Positions 1 to 7,837 of a stretch of 64,000 nucleotides of DNA are shown piece by piece (positions within the stretch are counted from its first letter, which is position 1; each line of letters begins with the position of its first letter). The notes under the pieces were generated by a model. It was given only the letters and a program-made list of their open reading frames with translations, did no database searches and was not told where the DNA came from. The DNA is from Moraxella porci DSM 25326 (lineage in GTDB: Bacteria; Pseudomonadota; Gammaproteobacteria; Pseudomonadales; Moraxellaceae), in assembly GCF_002014855.1 (NCBI RefSeq), contig NZ_MUYV01000010.1:1-64000 (forward strand). Reading direction: 5' to 3'. Made by a program: the position numbers and the translations under genes.

Positions 1-51
1 GAGAGATGAAGGGGGTTTTTTGTTGGGGGGTGGGAAATCTATTTTATGAAT

Positions 52-80
52 TAAAAATGCCCTATTAGAATAGAGCATTT
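52..80 (-). terminator. Hairpin terminator of the DUF2789 gene
   Basis: An imperfect inverted repeat (ATGC-CTATT / AATAG-GCAT, positions 57-78) is followed on the minus strand by a run of T (complement of 53-56). It lies just past the stop of the minus-strand gene at 99. Nothing else can be read in bases 1-98. Confidence 0.6.
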
Positions 81-98
81 GTTGAGGTTAAAAGTGAG

Positions 99-341
99 CT
101 ATAGTTGCTCATGCAGTCGCGCATTTAACTCATCCAGAGTAATCGCCCATACAGCATCTTTTTTCCATTCTTCATTAATGAAGGCTCGTTGCGAGTCGCT
201 CCAGAATGTTGCTTCTTTTAGACTGGTTTCTTCATCCAGTTGGTTGTCAGCGATGAATTGCTCAATGGCTTCATCGCTATTATCCAGTCCCAATTGTGCA
301 AATAGCTCATTCATGGTATATTCGATATCGCCTAACATCAT
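99..341 (-). CDS. DUF2789 domain-containing small protein
   Basis: An 80-residue acidic protein covering the whole length of the DUF2789 family, with the typical opening of a short helix followed by a FAQLGL segment (about residues 13-19). The function of this family is unknown; it is small, soluble and common in gammaproteobacteria. A strong AAAGGAG lies upstream. Two consecutive ATG codons (341 and 338) are possible starts; the second gives the better spacing to the ribosome binding site. A hairpin terminator follows at 57-78, so it is probably monocistronic. No catalytic motif is visible. Confidence 0.85.
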   Translation of the reverse strand: MMLGDIEYTMNELFAQLGLDNSDEAIEQFIADNQLDEETSLKEATFWSDSQRAFINEEWKKDAVWAITLDELNARLHEQL

Positions 342-511
342 TTACTCCTTTTGTGGCTTTTGGTTAAAAATTTCCAGTGTTGTTGCTAAAACCATGGATT
401 GATTGTAACAGCTTATGCTTAGTCAATCTTTACAAAATTGTATTGGCTATGTAATTTTATGAAGTTGGTATTGGTGATCATGTTTTGAACTGGATAAGAT
501 GTTATGAAATC

Positions 512-548
512 AAAAAATGCCCAATTCTTAAGAATCGGGCATTTTTTT
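512..548. terminator. Bidirectional hairpin terminator downstream of mdh
   Basis: Near-perfect inverted repeat ATGCCC-ATTCTT / AAGAAT-GGGCAT (517-542), flanked by an A run on the left and a T run on the right, so it can stop transcription in both directions. It sits 14 bases after the mdh stop. Confidence 0.85.
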
Positions 549-561
549 GGCAATCAATCCA

Positions 562-1548
562 TTATGCAAATAGATGGTCAATCGCTGCACGCTCTTCTTC
601 AAGCTCGTTTAGGGTGATGTTGATGTATTTTTGGCTAAATTCATCAATTTCTAGACCTTGAACGATTTTGTATTCGCCATTTTCGGTGGTCACAGGGAAG
701 CCGAACATCACGCCTTCTGGGATGCCGTATGAGCCATCTGATGGGATGCCCATCGTTACCCACTCGCCATTGGTGCCTAGTGCCCAATCACGCATATGAT
801 CGATCGCTGCGTTTGCTGCTGATGCAGCTGATGACAGACCACGAGCTTCGATGATGGCTGCGCCACGCTTACCAACGGTTGGTAGGAATACATTGGCATT
901 CCACTCTTGGTCGTTGATCATCTCTTTGACAGACTCGCCATTGATGGTCGCGAAGCGGTAGTCAGCGTACATGGTTGGGCTGTGGTTGCCCCAAACAGTT
1001 AGGTTCTTGATGTCTTTGACAGCTTTGCCAGTTTTCTTCGCTACTTGGGTCAAGGCACGGTTGTGGTCTAGGCGTAGCATCGCAGTGAAGTTTTTAGCAG
1101 GTAGGTCTGGTGCTGATTTCATAGCAATATAAGCATTGGTATTCGCTGGGTTGCCAACAACCAATACTTTCACATCGCGGCTAGCGACATCGTTCAGTGC
1201 TTTACCTTGAACGGTGAAAATCTTCGCATTTTCTTGTAGTAGGTCAGCACGCTCCATGCCTGGGCCACGAGGACGGGCGCCAACAAGTAGTGCATAGTCA
1301 GCATCTTTGAATGCGACATTTGGATCATCGGTGCCGATCACATCAACCAGTAGTGGGAATGCACAGTCATCAAGCTCCATGATGACGCCTTGTAGGGCTT
1401 GTTGTGCTTTTTCGACAGGGATTTCTAGTAGCTGTAGGATAACAGGCTGATCCTTGCCTAGCATCTCGCCGGATGCGATACGGAATAGTAGGCTGTAGCC
1501 GATTTGACCAGCGGCGCCAGTCACTGCAACACGAACAGGTTGTTTCAT
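562..1548 (-). CDS. mdh: Malate dehydrogenase (NAD-dependent)
   Basis: A 328-residue protein that interconverts malate and oxaloacetate in the cytosolic TCA cycle. It belongs to the LDH/MDH superfamily branch of about 325-330 residues found in Acinetobacter, Neisseria and Burkholderia rather than the 312-residue E. coli type. The N-terminal Rossmann GAAGQIG motif (about residues 11-17), the substrate-binding arginine segment [13 protein letters not shown] (about 92-105), the VVGNPANTN segment and the catalytic histidine in WGNHSP (about 187-192) are all visible. AAGGA lies 8 bases before the ATG. It is a single gene with its own terminator. Mqo at 44767 carries out the same oxidation with quinone as acceptor. 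Confidence 0.97.
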   Translation of the reverse strand: MKQPVRVAVTGAAGQIGYSLLFRIASGEMLGKDQPVILQLLEIPVEKAQQALQGVIMELDDCAFPLLVDVIGTDDPNVAFKDADYALLVGARPRGPGMERADLLQENAKIFTVQGKALNDVASRDVKVLVVGNPANTNAYIAMKSAPDLPAKNFTAMLRLDHNRALTQVAKKTGKAVKDIKNLTVWGNHSPTMYADYRFATINGESVKEMINDQEWNANVFLPTVGKRGAAIIEARGLSSAASAANAAIDHMRDWALGTNGEWVTMGIPSDGSYGIPEGVMFGFPVTTENGEYKIVQGLEIDEFSQKYINITLNELEEERAAIDHLFA

Positions 1549-1790
1549 GGTAAATCCTTCTTTGAATATTTAAATTTAGTTACCTGAATAAATAGGTTGA
1601 TTATACATTTTTATCAATAAACCTATTGTTAAAAATGTCAAATCTTGATTAGTGTATCACTTTATAGACCTAAAAACAAACCTTTTTATCCTAGCGCAAC
1701 CAATCTTATATGAGCTTTTGATGTGTGTTCATAACAAGTTGGAATGCTGATCTTTTAAGGATTATTGCTGAAAAGTAGGTTATTTTGATA

Positions 1791-1823
1791 AAAAATAAAA
1801 AACCACAGTCTAAGCTGTGGTTT
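1791..1823 (-). terminator. Terminator of slt
   Basis: Perfect 8-bp stem AACCACAG / CTGTGGTT (1801-1822) with an A-rich stretch on its left, giving a T run on the minus strand, right after the slt stop. Confidence 0.8.
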
Positions 1824-1831
1824 GTGGATGA

Positions 1832-3847
1832 TTAGCGGGGGCTGACTGTGCCCATGCGCTGGCTGATCGGTGTGGATTGACCGAGTAGCACGCTATAGAT
1901 GGTGGCATTTTCCATCACATGCTTAACATAAGCGCGGGTCTCGGCATAAGGAATGGCTTCGACATATTGATCGGCGCTGATTCGGCCATGCGACGGGATC
2001 CATCGGCGAGCGGCGCCTGGGCCTGCGTTATAGCCTGCGGTGGCGACAGCGATCTGGCCGCCAGCTTTATTGGCAAGGTCGCTTAAGAACCATGTGCCAT
2101 AGCGGATATTGGTGTCAGGATCGCTCATGTTGCCTGCCGACTCACTCATACCGCGGGCGATTTGGTTGGCGGTGCCAGGAATGATTTGCATCAAGCCGCC
2201 CGCACCAGCGCCTGATTGTGCCGATGGCTGAAAGCGGCTTTCTTGGCGCATGATGCCAAATGCCCAAGCAGGATCGATCCCGACATTTCGGCTGTGTCTG
2301 AGGGTGCTGTCCATATATGGCGTCGGATGCGATAAGGCGGCATTACGCACGACATCCGTAGTTTCGATGGCTTGGATGCTGCGATGATAATACCCCAAAT
2401 CGTGTGCTTTTTTGGCAGCGGCTAATAAAAGCTGATGATCGCCAGATTCTCGCGCCATGCGTACCGCCCAGTTCCACTCGCGGTTGATATGCTCAAGGCT
2501 TGCGTTATTTTGCATTAATAGCAGCGCGCGAGCAAAATACGGATTATTCATCACGCGTGCTGCGTCCGTGGCATTGACTGATGGTAGGCTATTGCCGCCG
2601 ATATCAGACAAAGTCAGTCGCTGCCCGAGGCGATCTTTGGCAAGTAGTCCATAATAGTCGATGCCTGATGACAAATTACCATAAATACGGCGTGCGTCAG
2701 CTTGTTTGCCGGTTTGTTCATAAGCGCGCGCTAGCCAATATTGCCACACTCGCTCTTGTTGTTGTACAGCCGTCATTGCACCGATGGCATGGATGACATC
2801 TTGCCATTGGCTAAAGTGGATCGCAGCTTGGGCGTAGTCTTCGGCTTCTTCGTAGTTGAATGGCTCACCTTGACTGGCTCGAAACCAATGCACCGCATCC
2901 ATTCCAAAGCCATCATCGGTATTCATGTTCATGCGCTTAACGGCGATACTGCGCCATGCATAACGCCGCGCCATGTCTGAGATCAGCTTTTGTGGACGGC
3001 GATCATCTTGGGCGATGTCATAAGTAAGCTGAGTGGCAGCTTCGGTATAAGATCGATGCGCCAGCAAACTGATGGCATAGATGTACAGGTACTGATTGGC
3101 AGTCGAAAATGGCTCTTGTTGAAAGCGTGTCAAATAGCCGTTGGGATTGCGGCGAATGTCGCTTAATGTCTGAAAACTGATCGGCACGCCCAGCTGACTC
3201 ATCAATGACAGGATGTCGCCTGTTTTATCCAGCGGTGCTTGGCGGCTGGAGAGCTGACGGTTGTCGATGCGGATCATGCGTATCAGTTGTTCGTGCTTAT
3301 CGGTGTCGGTGATGCGTGGATTGGCACTCATCTCGGTCGCCAGTTTATCGCACAGTGATTGCTTGATTTGGGTGTTGAGCCAGACATTGGGCTTTTGGTA
3401 TAGAGCGCGCATGGAGTCTTGGCTTTGGTTAAATCCCAAGGCGATGGCGCAGGCCTCAGAGTCGTCGGGGTTTTCGATACTGTTTGCTACGGCACGCACC
3501 GATGCATAATCACCTTGACGCGCTTTGGTCTCGGCATAGTCGGCAGCCAGTTTTTCGCTGATGACATTGCTTGGATATTGGCGCACAAATTGATTGACCG
3601 CATCGGGGCTTTGGCTGGATAGATTATAATTTAGGCGCCAGTAGGTTGGATACATGCCAAACAGTGTCCCTTGCATGCTTTGCTCATATTGATACATGGC
3701 ATTGGGATTGGATTTTTGGCGGTCGGCTTCTAAGAATTGATAGATGCTGCCATCATTGGCACTGCCCTGAGCGCAGGCGACTTGAGCGATGGCGCCAAGC
3801 GTACACAGTGCAATCGCCAAGCGCAGTTTGGTTGGATGAATTTTCAT
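1832..3847 (-). CDS. slt: Soluble lytic murein transglycosylase (Slt70-like)
   Basis: A 671-residue periplasmic enzyme that cleaves the MurNAc-GlcNAc bond of peptidoglycan to give 1,6-anhydro products. Residues 1-26 form a signal peptide (charged start, hydrophobic core, cleavage after an Ala-x-Ala-like site near 26). About 30-500 is the alpha-helical superhelix (U and L domains) typical of Slt70, and about 515-660 is the SLT catalytic domain. The catalytic glutamate is visible in the motif MRQES (E536), followed by the GAGGLMQI loop and the ATAGYNAGPGAA motif. Length is close to that of E. coli Slt (645). It is transcribed alone and ends at a clean terminator. No sign of damage. Confidence 0.93.
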   Translation of the reverse strand: MKIHPTKLRLAIALCTLGAIAQVACAQGSANDGSIYQFLEADRQKSNPNAMYQYEQSMQGTLFGMYPTYWRLNYNLSSQSPDAVNQFVRQYPSNVISEKLAADYAETKARQGDYASVRAVANSIENPDDSEACAIALGFNQSQDSMRALYQKPNVWLNTQIKQSLCDKLATEMSANPRITDTDKHEQLIRMIRIDNRQLSSRQAPLDKTGDILSLMSQLGVPISFQTLSDIRRNPNGYLTRFQQEPFSTANQYLYIYAISLLAHRSYTEAATQLTYDIAQDDRRPQKLISDMARRYAWRSIAVKRMNMNTDDGFGMDAVHWFRASQGEPFNYEEAEDYAQAAIHFSQWQDVIHAIGAMTAVQQQERVWQYWLARAYEQTGKQADARRIYGNLSSGIDYYGLLAKDRLGQRLTLSDIGGNSLPSVNATDAARVMNNPYFARALLLMQNNASLEHINREWNWAVRMARESGDHQLLLAAAKKAHDLGYYHRSIQAIETTDVVRNAALSHPTPYMDSTLRHSRNVGIDPAWAFGIMRQESRFQPSAQSGAGAGGLMQIIPGTANQIARGMSESAGNMSDPDTNIRYGTWFLSDLANKAGGQIAVATAGYNAGPGAARRWIPSHGRISADQYVEAIPYAETRAYVKHVMENATIYSVLLGQSTPISQRMGTVSPR

Positions 3848-4097
3848 GGATGACTCACTTATAAGATGGCAAAATTGGCAAGATGGTAAAATTGAATAAA
3901 AAATGATTCTTAGGGTATCAAATCAAGGTTGCTTGGATGTATAAAAGTTGTAATTTGTAGCGGATAATATTCAATATGACTGATTTGTCTGAAAAAGTTT
4001 GCAAAGCGGTTTGTTGATGTGAGTGGATTATTAAATACTTGGCAATCTATTAATTGCGATGTGACACCACCTGTCAAATTCCTCTGATAAAATGATA

Positions 4098-4367
4098 TTA
4101 ATTAATAGGTTTATGGCTTATTGAATATGAATGATGGCTTAAAATCAATTCCAACCCTAACGCAGGATCGATCCCAAGTGCTTGGCAGTACCAAACAAAC
4201 TCAACCACATCAAGCCTACGATCACCTTCTTCGACGCGTTGGACGAATGAATGAGGGCGATCAAGACGATGGGCAAGCTCACGCATGGTGAGGCCTAGTC
4301 GGATGCGTTCGCTACGCAGCCAAGTGCGTACGGCGATCATTTCAGGGCTATAGATACTTTTGTTCAT
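4098..4367 (-). CDS. XRE-family helix-turn-helix regulator
   Basis: An 89-residue protein consisting almost entirely of a Cro/C1-type HTH (about residues 12-62), with the recognisable pattern R-x-R-LGLTMRELA followed by a recognition helix in SFVQRVEEG. It lacks any sensor domain, like small antitoxins and controller proteins. It is divergent from the WYL regulator at 4543. A 15-bp perfect inverted repeat (4396-4410) lies 29 bases before its start and is a good candidate for its own operator. It begins the accessory block between slt and miaB. Which promoter it binds is inference. Confidence 0.85.
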   Translation of the reverse strand: MNKSIYSPEMIAVRTWLRSERIRLGLTMRELAHRLDRPHSFVQRVEEGDRRLDVVEFVWYCQALGIDPALGLELILSHHSYSISHKPIN

Positions 4368-4385
4368 ATCTCTATTTACTACATC

Positions 4386-4414
4386 TTGACTAAATTACTC
4401 AAAATGAGTACAAT
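4386..4414 (+). promoter_or_regulatory. Promoter of the WYL gene with a palindromic operator in the spacer
   Basis: A -35 TTGACT (4386-4391) and a -10 TACAAT (4409-4414) are separated by exactly 17 bases. The spacer and first two bases of the -10 are occupied by the perfect inverted repeat TACTCA-AAA-TGAGTA (4396-4410). A protein bound there would block RNA polymerase. The binder is probably the XRE or WYL protein encoded on either side. Confidence 0.75.
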
Positions 4415-4542
4415 TTGCCCAAAATAATGCCGATTATTGCTAAGTTTCCTATCAGTCGGTCAGGTGCTGGCTACTGTACTATGATAAAGATGCTGCTGGG
4501 TTTACCAGTTAATTGAATGAAATCACAAGGAATATTCGCTGT

Positions 4543-5439
4543 ATGAGTGATTCTCCACACGAAAAATTGGCGTATCGGCTCGCTGACATGATCACCATGC
4601 TTAATGGCGGTGAGACGCTTAATATCACTGACTTGACCGAAAAATACCAAGTCAGTCGCCGTACCATGCTTCGAGACATCGAAGATCGCCTAGGATTTTT
4701 ACCGCTTCAAAAAACCGCCCAAGGCTATAAGCTTGAGCCAAGTTATCTAGGACGCCTTGGCTACAAAGATATCCGCACCTTCGCCCAAATTTCAGGCATC
4801 TCAGGACTATATCCCAATCTTGATACGGCATTTTTGCGTGAGATTTTGGATCATCGTGCGAGTCAAGTGTATTCGGTCAAGGGCTACACCTTTGAAGATG
4901 CCAGTCAATTTGAATCAATGATGGGACACCTGCAAGCAGCCATCAAGAATCGACGCATGGTGGCATTCGTGTATAAGGATAAATCACGACTGGTAGCACC
5001 TTATAAAATCATTCATCACCGCGGCTGTTGGTATCTGGCAGGAGTTCAGGGTGAGGAACTTAAAGCATATCGCATGAGCCGTATCAGCGAGTTTCGTACG
5101 GATGATAGTTTGCCAAACTTTGTGATGGATAAGGCAGTCATCGATCGTATCAACCAAGATGAGAGCATCTGGTATGGTCAAGAAAAAGTAGAAGTTGTGC
5201 TTAAGGTCAGCCATGATGTGGCGTCGCACTTCGTGCAAAGGCAGCTACTGCCTGAGCAGCAACTCATCAAAGAACTTGACGATGGTGGACTGCTCCTGTC
5301 AAGCCATGTGGTGAGCGCCAAGCAAATCCTGCCACTTGTACGATACTGGATACCGCATATCAAGATTGTTAGCCCTGAAGGGTGGCAAAATGTGTTAGAA
5401 GAAGAGCTGAAGCACTATATTTCATTTCAGAAAAAATAA
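4543..5439 (+). CDS. WYL-domain transcriptional regulator
   Basis: A 298-residue predicted DNA-binding regulator. Residues about 9-60 form a DeoR-like winged HTH (SRRTMLRDIEDRLGF), about 135-190 form the WYL domain with the signature W163-Y164-L165 and the downstream YRMSRI motif, and a WCX-like C-terminal region follows. WYL proteins often bind a ligand, perhaps nucleic acid, and control defence islands such as BREX and CBASS. I chose the ATG at 4543 because AAGGA lies 11 bases upstream; an in-frame TTG at 4513 would add ten residues. It is divergent from the XRE gene and 30 bases ahead of the small zinc-ribbon gene. Confidence 0.88.
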   Translation: MSDSPHEKLAYRLADMITMLNGGETLNITDLTEKYQVSRRTMLRDIEDRLGFLPLQKTAQGYKLEPSYLGRLGYKDIRTFAQISGISGLYPNLDTAFLREILDHRASQVYSVKGYTFEDASQFESMMGHLQAAIKNRRMVAFVYKDKSRLVAPYKIIHHRGCWYLAGVQGEELKAYRMSRISEFRTDDSLPNFVMDKAVIDRINQDESIWYGQEKVEVVLKVSHDVASHFVQRQLLPEQQLIKELDDGGLLLSSHVVSAKQILPLVRYWIPHIKIVSPEGWQNVLEEELKHYISFQKK

Positions 5440-5442
5440 AGT

Positions 5443-5462
5443 TAATTTACTCAAAATCAGGA
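5443..5462 (+). promoter_or_regulatory. Second copy of the operator-like sequence, before the zinc-ribbon gene
   Basis: This 20-base stretch matches the operator region at 4391-4410 in 17 of 20 positions (shared core TTACTCAAAAT-AG). It lies between the WYL stop and the ATG at 5470 and partly overlaps the ribosome binding site AGGAG (5459-5463). It keeps the left half-site but not the perfect right half. Confidence 0.5.
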
Positions 5463-5469
5463 GATTAAT

Positions 5470-5673
5470 ATGGTTATGAAGCCATTAAGCAGTTTTAAAA
5501 AGTTTAAGTGTGAAAAATGTGGAAAGATCTATGTAGAGGAAGTCTTTGGCTCTATGACCTCCCCATTATTTGATTTATTCTCTCGAACAATAAATGGTAT
5601 AAAAACCAAGGGTCTGTGCGATGATTGCAGGGGGTATAAAATATCAAATGTTAAAAACATTGCAGTGTACTAA
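5470..5673 (+). CDS. Small zinc-ribbon-like protein
   Basis: A 67-residue basic protein with two CxxC pairs (C14/C17 and C50/C53), the usual layout of a small zinc ribbon. I do not recognise the family. AGGAG lies 6 bases before the ATG at 5470. It follows the WYL gene by 30 bases, in the same direction, behind a near-copy of the operator found in the WYL promoter. It is AT-rich compared with miaB and the pil genes. A role as a structural or nucleic-acid-binding subunit of the surrounding block is possible but unproven. Confidence 0.65.
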   Translation: MVMKPLSSFKKFKCEKCGKIYVEEVFGSMTSPLFDLFSRTINGIKTKGLCDDCRGYKISNVKNIAVY

Positions 5674-5965
5674 GGTGAGGTAAGTGATAAGCATATTTAT
5701 GCAAAAAATCAATATCTTGGTTGGTAAAAACAGGAACTCATATCAAGGCAAATGTTTGCGCTTGTGTTATAGAGTAATGTAAAGGTTTTTTATTGTAATC
5801 CGGGGTTGGTACACCTCGGTGCATTTGTGATGAGCTTATAGCAAATATAAGCCGATATATTTATCCAAAGATTGATAAATGAATCCAAAGATGGACTCTG
5901 GGCGAGGTCTGTCAGCAGGTTTCTAATTTTCTCGCCTAAATTTTTTTAATTAAAAGGAGGGTGTT
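5674..5965. other. 292-bp intergenic stretch with no convincing gene
   Basis: An AT-rich gap inside the accessory block. It holds one possible tiny frame, GTG 5684 to stop 5782 (33 codons, preceded by AAGGTGAGG), whose product resembles nothing I know and may be a relic. A good Shine-Dalgarno (AAAGGAGG) at its right end serves the gene at 5966. A promoter for that gene is likely here but not clear enough to place. Confidence 0.4.
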
Positions 5966-6925
5966 ATGCCAATACCATTTATCATTGGTGCTGTAGCTAT
6001 TGCTGCAGGTGCGGTGGGCGTTGCTGCTGGCTTGTCAGCAAAAGAACAATGGGAGAAAGCTAAAGATATTTCAGATAGAGCAACGCGCAGACATGACAGA
6101 GCAAAGAGTGGATTTTCGGCGTTGGCCGAATCTGTGCAATCTGAGTTTGAAAATCTTGGTCAAATAAAGATTGATATTTTTCATAACCAGATTGCTCATA
6201 TTGTAGAAGTGCTAAGCCGCGTTTATAATAAATCATCAAGTTCTCAAATTTCGGGTTTTGAAAATACCTTAACAGCTGAAGATTTAAAACAGTTGCAGCA
6301 TGATTTAAAAGAATTGGATGCTCTTGAATTGACAACGGGAGCTGGGACAGGGTTGGCTGCTGGTGCATTGGCGGCATTTGGTGCATACGGCTCAGTTGGT
6401 ATGTTTGCGGCAGCAAGCACAGGTACAGCCATTAGTAGTTTGGCTGGAGCAGCTGCCACAAATGCAACACTTGCTTGGCTGGGTGGAGGTGCCGTGGGTT
6501 CGGGCGCGGCTGCTTTTGGTATGGCAGGTGGCGCTGTCGTATTGGGCAGTATCGTTGCCGCCCCTGCCATTTTGGTAGCAGGTGTATTTATGGAAAGTAA
6601 AGCATCGGAGGCACTTACGGAGGCTGAAGCGTACGCTGCCAAAGTTGATATTGAGATAGTTAAAATTGAGCAAGCGATGGCAGTATTGGAAGCCATTCAA
6701 TTGAACGCACAAGAGATGAGTGATACACTTGGCAAGCTGGCTGAACGCTTTGATAATGTAAAAGTTTACGATAACTCAGATGAAGTTAAATTCGAGCAAA
6801 TGTTAATGATTGGCAAGGCATTAAAAGAGGCGTTGCACACCCCGCTCGTTACGAATGATGGTGAAGCTGAATTAGGTATTAGCGTAAAATGCTCAGGCTT
6901 GCTAGAAGCAACGCAACATATCTAA
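5966..6925 (+). CDS. Glycine/alanine-rich predicted membrane protein with helical flanks
   Basis: A 319-residue protein of unknown function. Residues 1-24 are hydrophobic (possible membrane anchor). About 25-120 are charged and helical, likely coiled coil. About 123-208 are a striking Gly/Ala-rich hydrophobic stretch with glycine-zipper spacing, able to form two or more membrane hairpins. About 209-319 are again charged helix. Similar hydrophobic cores, ending in a segment like GAAATNATLAWLGGG, occur in uncharacterised bacterial proteins I have seen annotated only as hypothetical or, wrongly, chemotaxis proteins. AAAGGAGG precedes the ATG. The next gene, 69 bases on, encodes a coiled-coil protein that probably works with it. 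A pore-forming or membrane-remodelling role is speculation from composition. Confidence 0.75.
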   Translation: MPIPFIIGAVAIAAGAVGVAAGLSAKEQWEKAKDISDRATRRHDRAKSGFSALAESVQSEFENLGQIKIDIFHNQIAHIVEVLSRVYNKSSSSQISGFENTLTAEDLKQLQHDLKELDALELTTGAGTGLAAGALAAFGAYGSVGMFAAASTGTAISSLAGAAATNATLAWLGGGAVGSGAAAFGMAGGAVVLGSIVAAPAILVAGVFMESKASEALTEAEAYAAKVDIEIVKIEQAMAVLEAIQLNAQEMSDTLGKLAERFDNVKVYDNSDEVKFEQMLMIGKALKEALHTPLVTNDGEAELGISVKCSGLLEATQHI

Positions 6926-6994
6926 TTAAAGACTGGCAAGAAATAAGCACGCATCTTAAATTAAGAATGGGTGCTTGACTTCTAAGGAAAAGTT

Positions 6995-7390
6995 ATGAGT
7001 AAAAAACCACAGATGCCTTCAGGGTCGCCTGCTGATATACTAAAGTCTATTGAAATGGTAACAGGGGCAATCGAAAGATGTAAAACAGTCACAGAGCAGG
7101 AGCAGACAAAAAGAGAGGCTATTCGAGCCCATAGAGATATAGAGTTAAATAAACTTCAAGTTCAGAAAGAGAATTTTCAAAAATATATTGAAGTTGTATT
7201 TCAGGAGAGAAGCAAAAACTTTGATGAGTTTTTTACAAGATTGGATACTGCTATTGAGACAGGTGATATGCAACTGGCTAATCTGGTAATGACAGGTATT
7301 ATTAATCAAATAAAGTCATCACCATTACAAGGTGTTAAAGAAATCATGATGCAAGCTAATGATTCAGACTGTAAACATATTGAATTTTAA
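6995..7390 (+). CDS. Small coiled-coil protein, probable partner of the membrane protein
   Basis: A 131-residue, mostly charged protein. Residues about 12-80 are predicted by eye to be a long helix or coiled coil (many E, K, Q and R with heptad-like hydrophobics). Residues about 80-120 hold the phrases NFDEFFTRLDTAIETGD and IKSSPL. I recognise no enzyme domain. AAGGA lies 6 bases before the ATG. Its last 32 bases overlap the start of the YkgJ-type gene, which suggests translational coupling. Together with the preceding gene it looks like a two-subunit unit. Confidence 0.7.
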   Translation: MSKKPQMPSGSPADILKSIEMVTGAIERCKTVTEQEQTKREAIRAHRDIELNKLQVQKENFQKYIEVVFQERSKNFDEFFTRLDTAIETGDMQLANLVMTGIINQIKSSPLQGVKEIMMQANDSDCKHIEF

Positions 7391-7643
7391 GGCATTCCCA
7401 TGCACATCCTGCGGTAAATGCTGTCGTCGTGTCAATCTAAGTAGCGCAACTGCATACTTGGATCGTGGCGACGGCATTTGTCGTCATTTTGATATTGATA
7501 CGAATCTTTGTACGATTTATCATGATAGACCGCTTGTGTGCCGAGTAGAAGATTATTACAAAGAGTATTTGTCAGACAAAATGGATTGGGATGATTTTGT
7601 TCGACTTAATCTTAGTATTTGCGATCGGCTGCAAAAGGAGTGA
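7359..7643 (+). CDS. YkgJ-family cysteine-cluster protein
   Basis: A 94-residue protein of the YkgJ/CxxCxxCC family, thought to bind zinc or an iron-sulfur centre. Eight cysteines are present: C15, C18, C21, C22, C41, C51, C61 and C88, in the family order CxxCGKCC ... C-R-H-F ... C-x-I-Y ... RP-x-x-C. The reaction, if any, is unknown. The start at 7359 overlaps the preceding gene by 32 bases; a later start would remove part of the first cysteine motif, so the overlap is probably real. Its stop is two bases from the next ATG. Confidence 0.82.
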   Translation: MIQTVNILNFKAFPCTSCGKCCRRVNLSSATAYLDRGDGICRHFDIDTNLCTIYHDRPLVCRVEDYYKEYLSDKMDWDDFVRLNLSICDRLQKE

Positions 7644-7645
7644 TT

Positions 7646-7825
7646 ATGGCTGTTTCTTCTCATCAATTTTTAGTTTGTACCATCTGTCACCATCGAGTTT
7701 ATCGTCATCATCCATCTGATGTTCGCACACCAGGGGATAGACAATGCCCACAGTGCGGTGCTAATATGATACCCTATTCGCCAAAATCAATCTTTGGACG
7801 ACTTTGGAAATTGATTTATAAATAA
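7646..7825 (+). CDS. Small zinc-ribbon protein (59 residues)
   Basis: Two CxxC pairs (C11/C14 and C34/C37) separated by a His-rich loop define a zinc ribbon; the last 15 residues are basic and aromatic. I chose the ATG at 7646 because AAAGGAG lies 5-6 bases upstream, inside the end of the YkgJ gene. The stop at 7825 is 12 bases from the HEPN gene. Family not recognised. It resembles the protein at 5470 in size and metal-site layout but not in sequence. Confidence 0.7.
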   Translation: MAVSSHQFLVCTICHHRVYRHHPSDVRTPGDRQCPQCGANMIPYSPKSIFGRLWKLIYK

Positions 7826-7837
7826 CAAGGACATCCC

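Noticed and set aside
79..402. Plus-strand frame opposite the DUF2789 gene
   Set aside because: It is antisense to a gene with a clear family match and ribosome binding site, and its product has no sensible composition.
5684..5782. 33-codon frame starting GTG after the first zinc-ribbon gene
   Set aside because: It has a fair ribosome binding site but no recognisable product and poor codon signal; kept only as a note in the gap entry.
6244..6696. Ala-rich 150-residue frame on the minus strand
   Set aside because: It is the complement of the Gly/Ala-rich membrane protein, where repeated GC-rich codons open the opposite frame.
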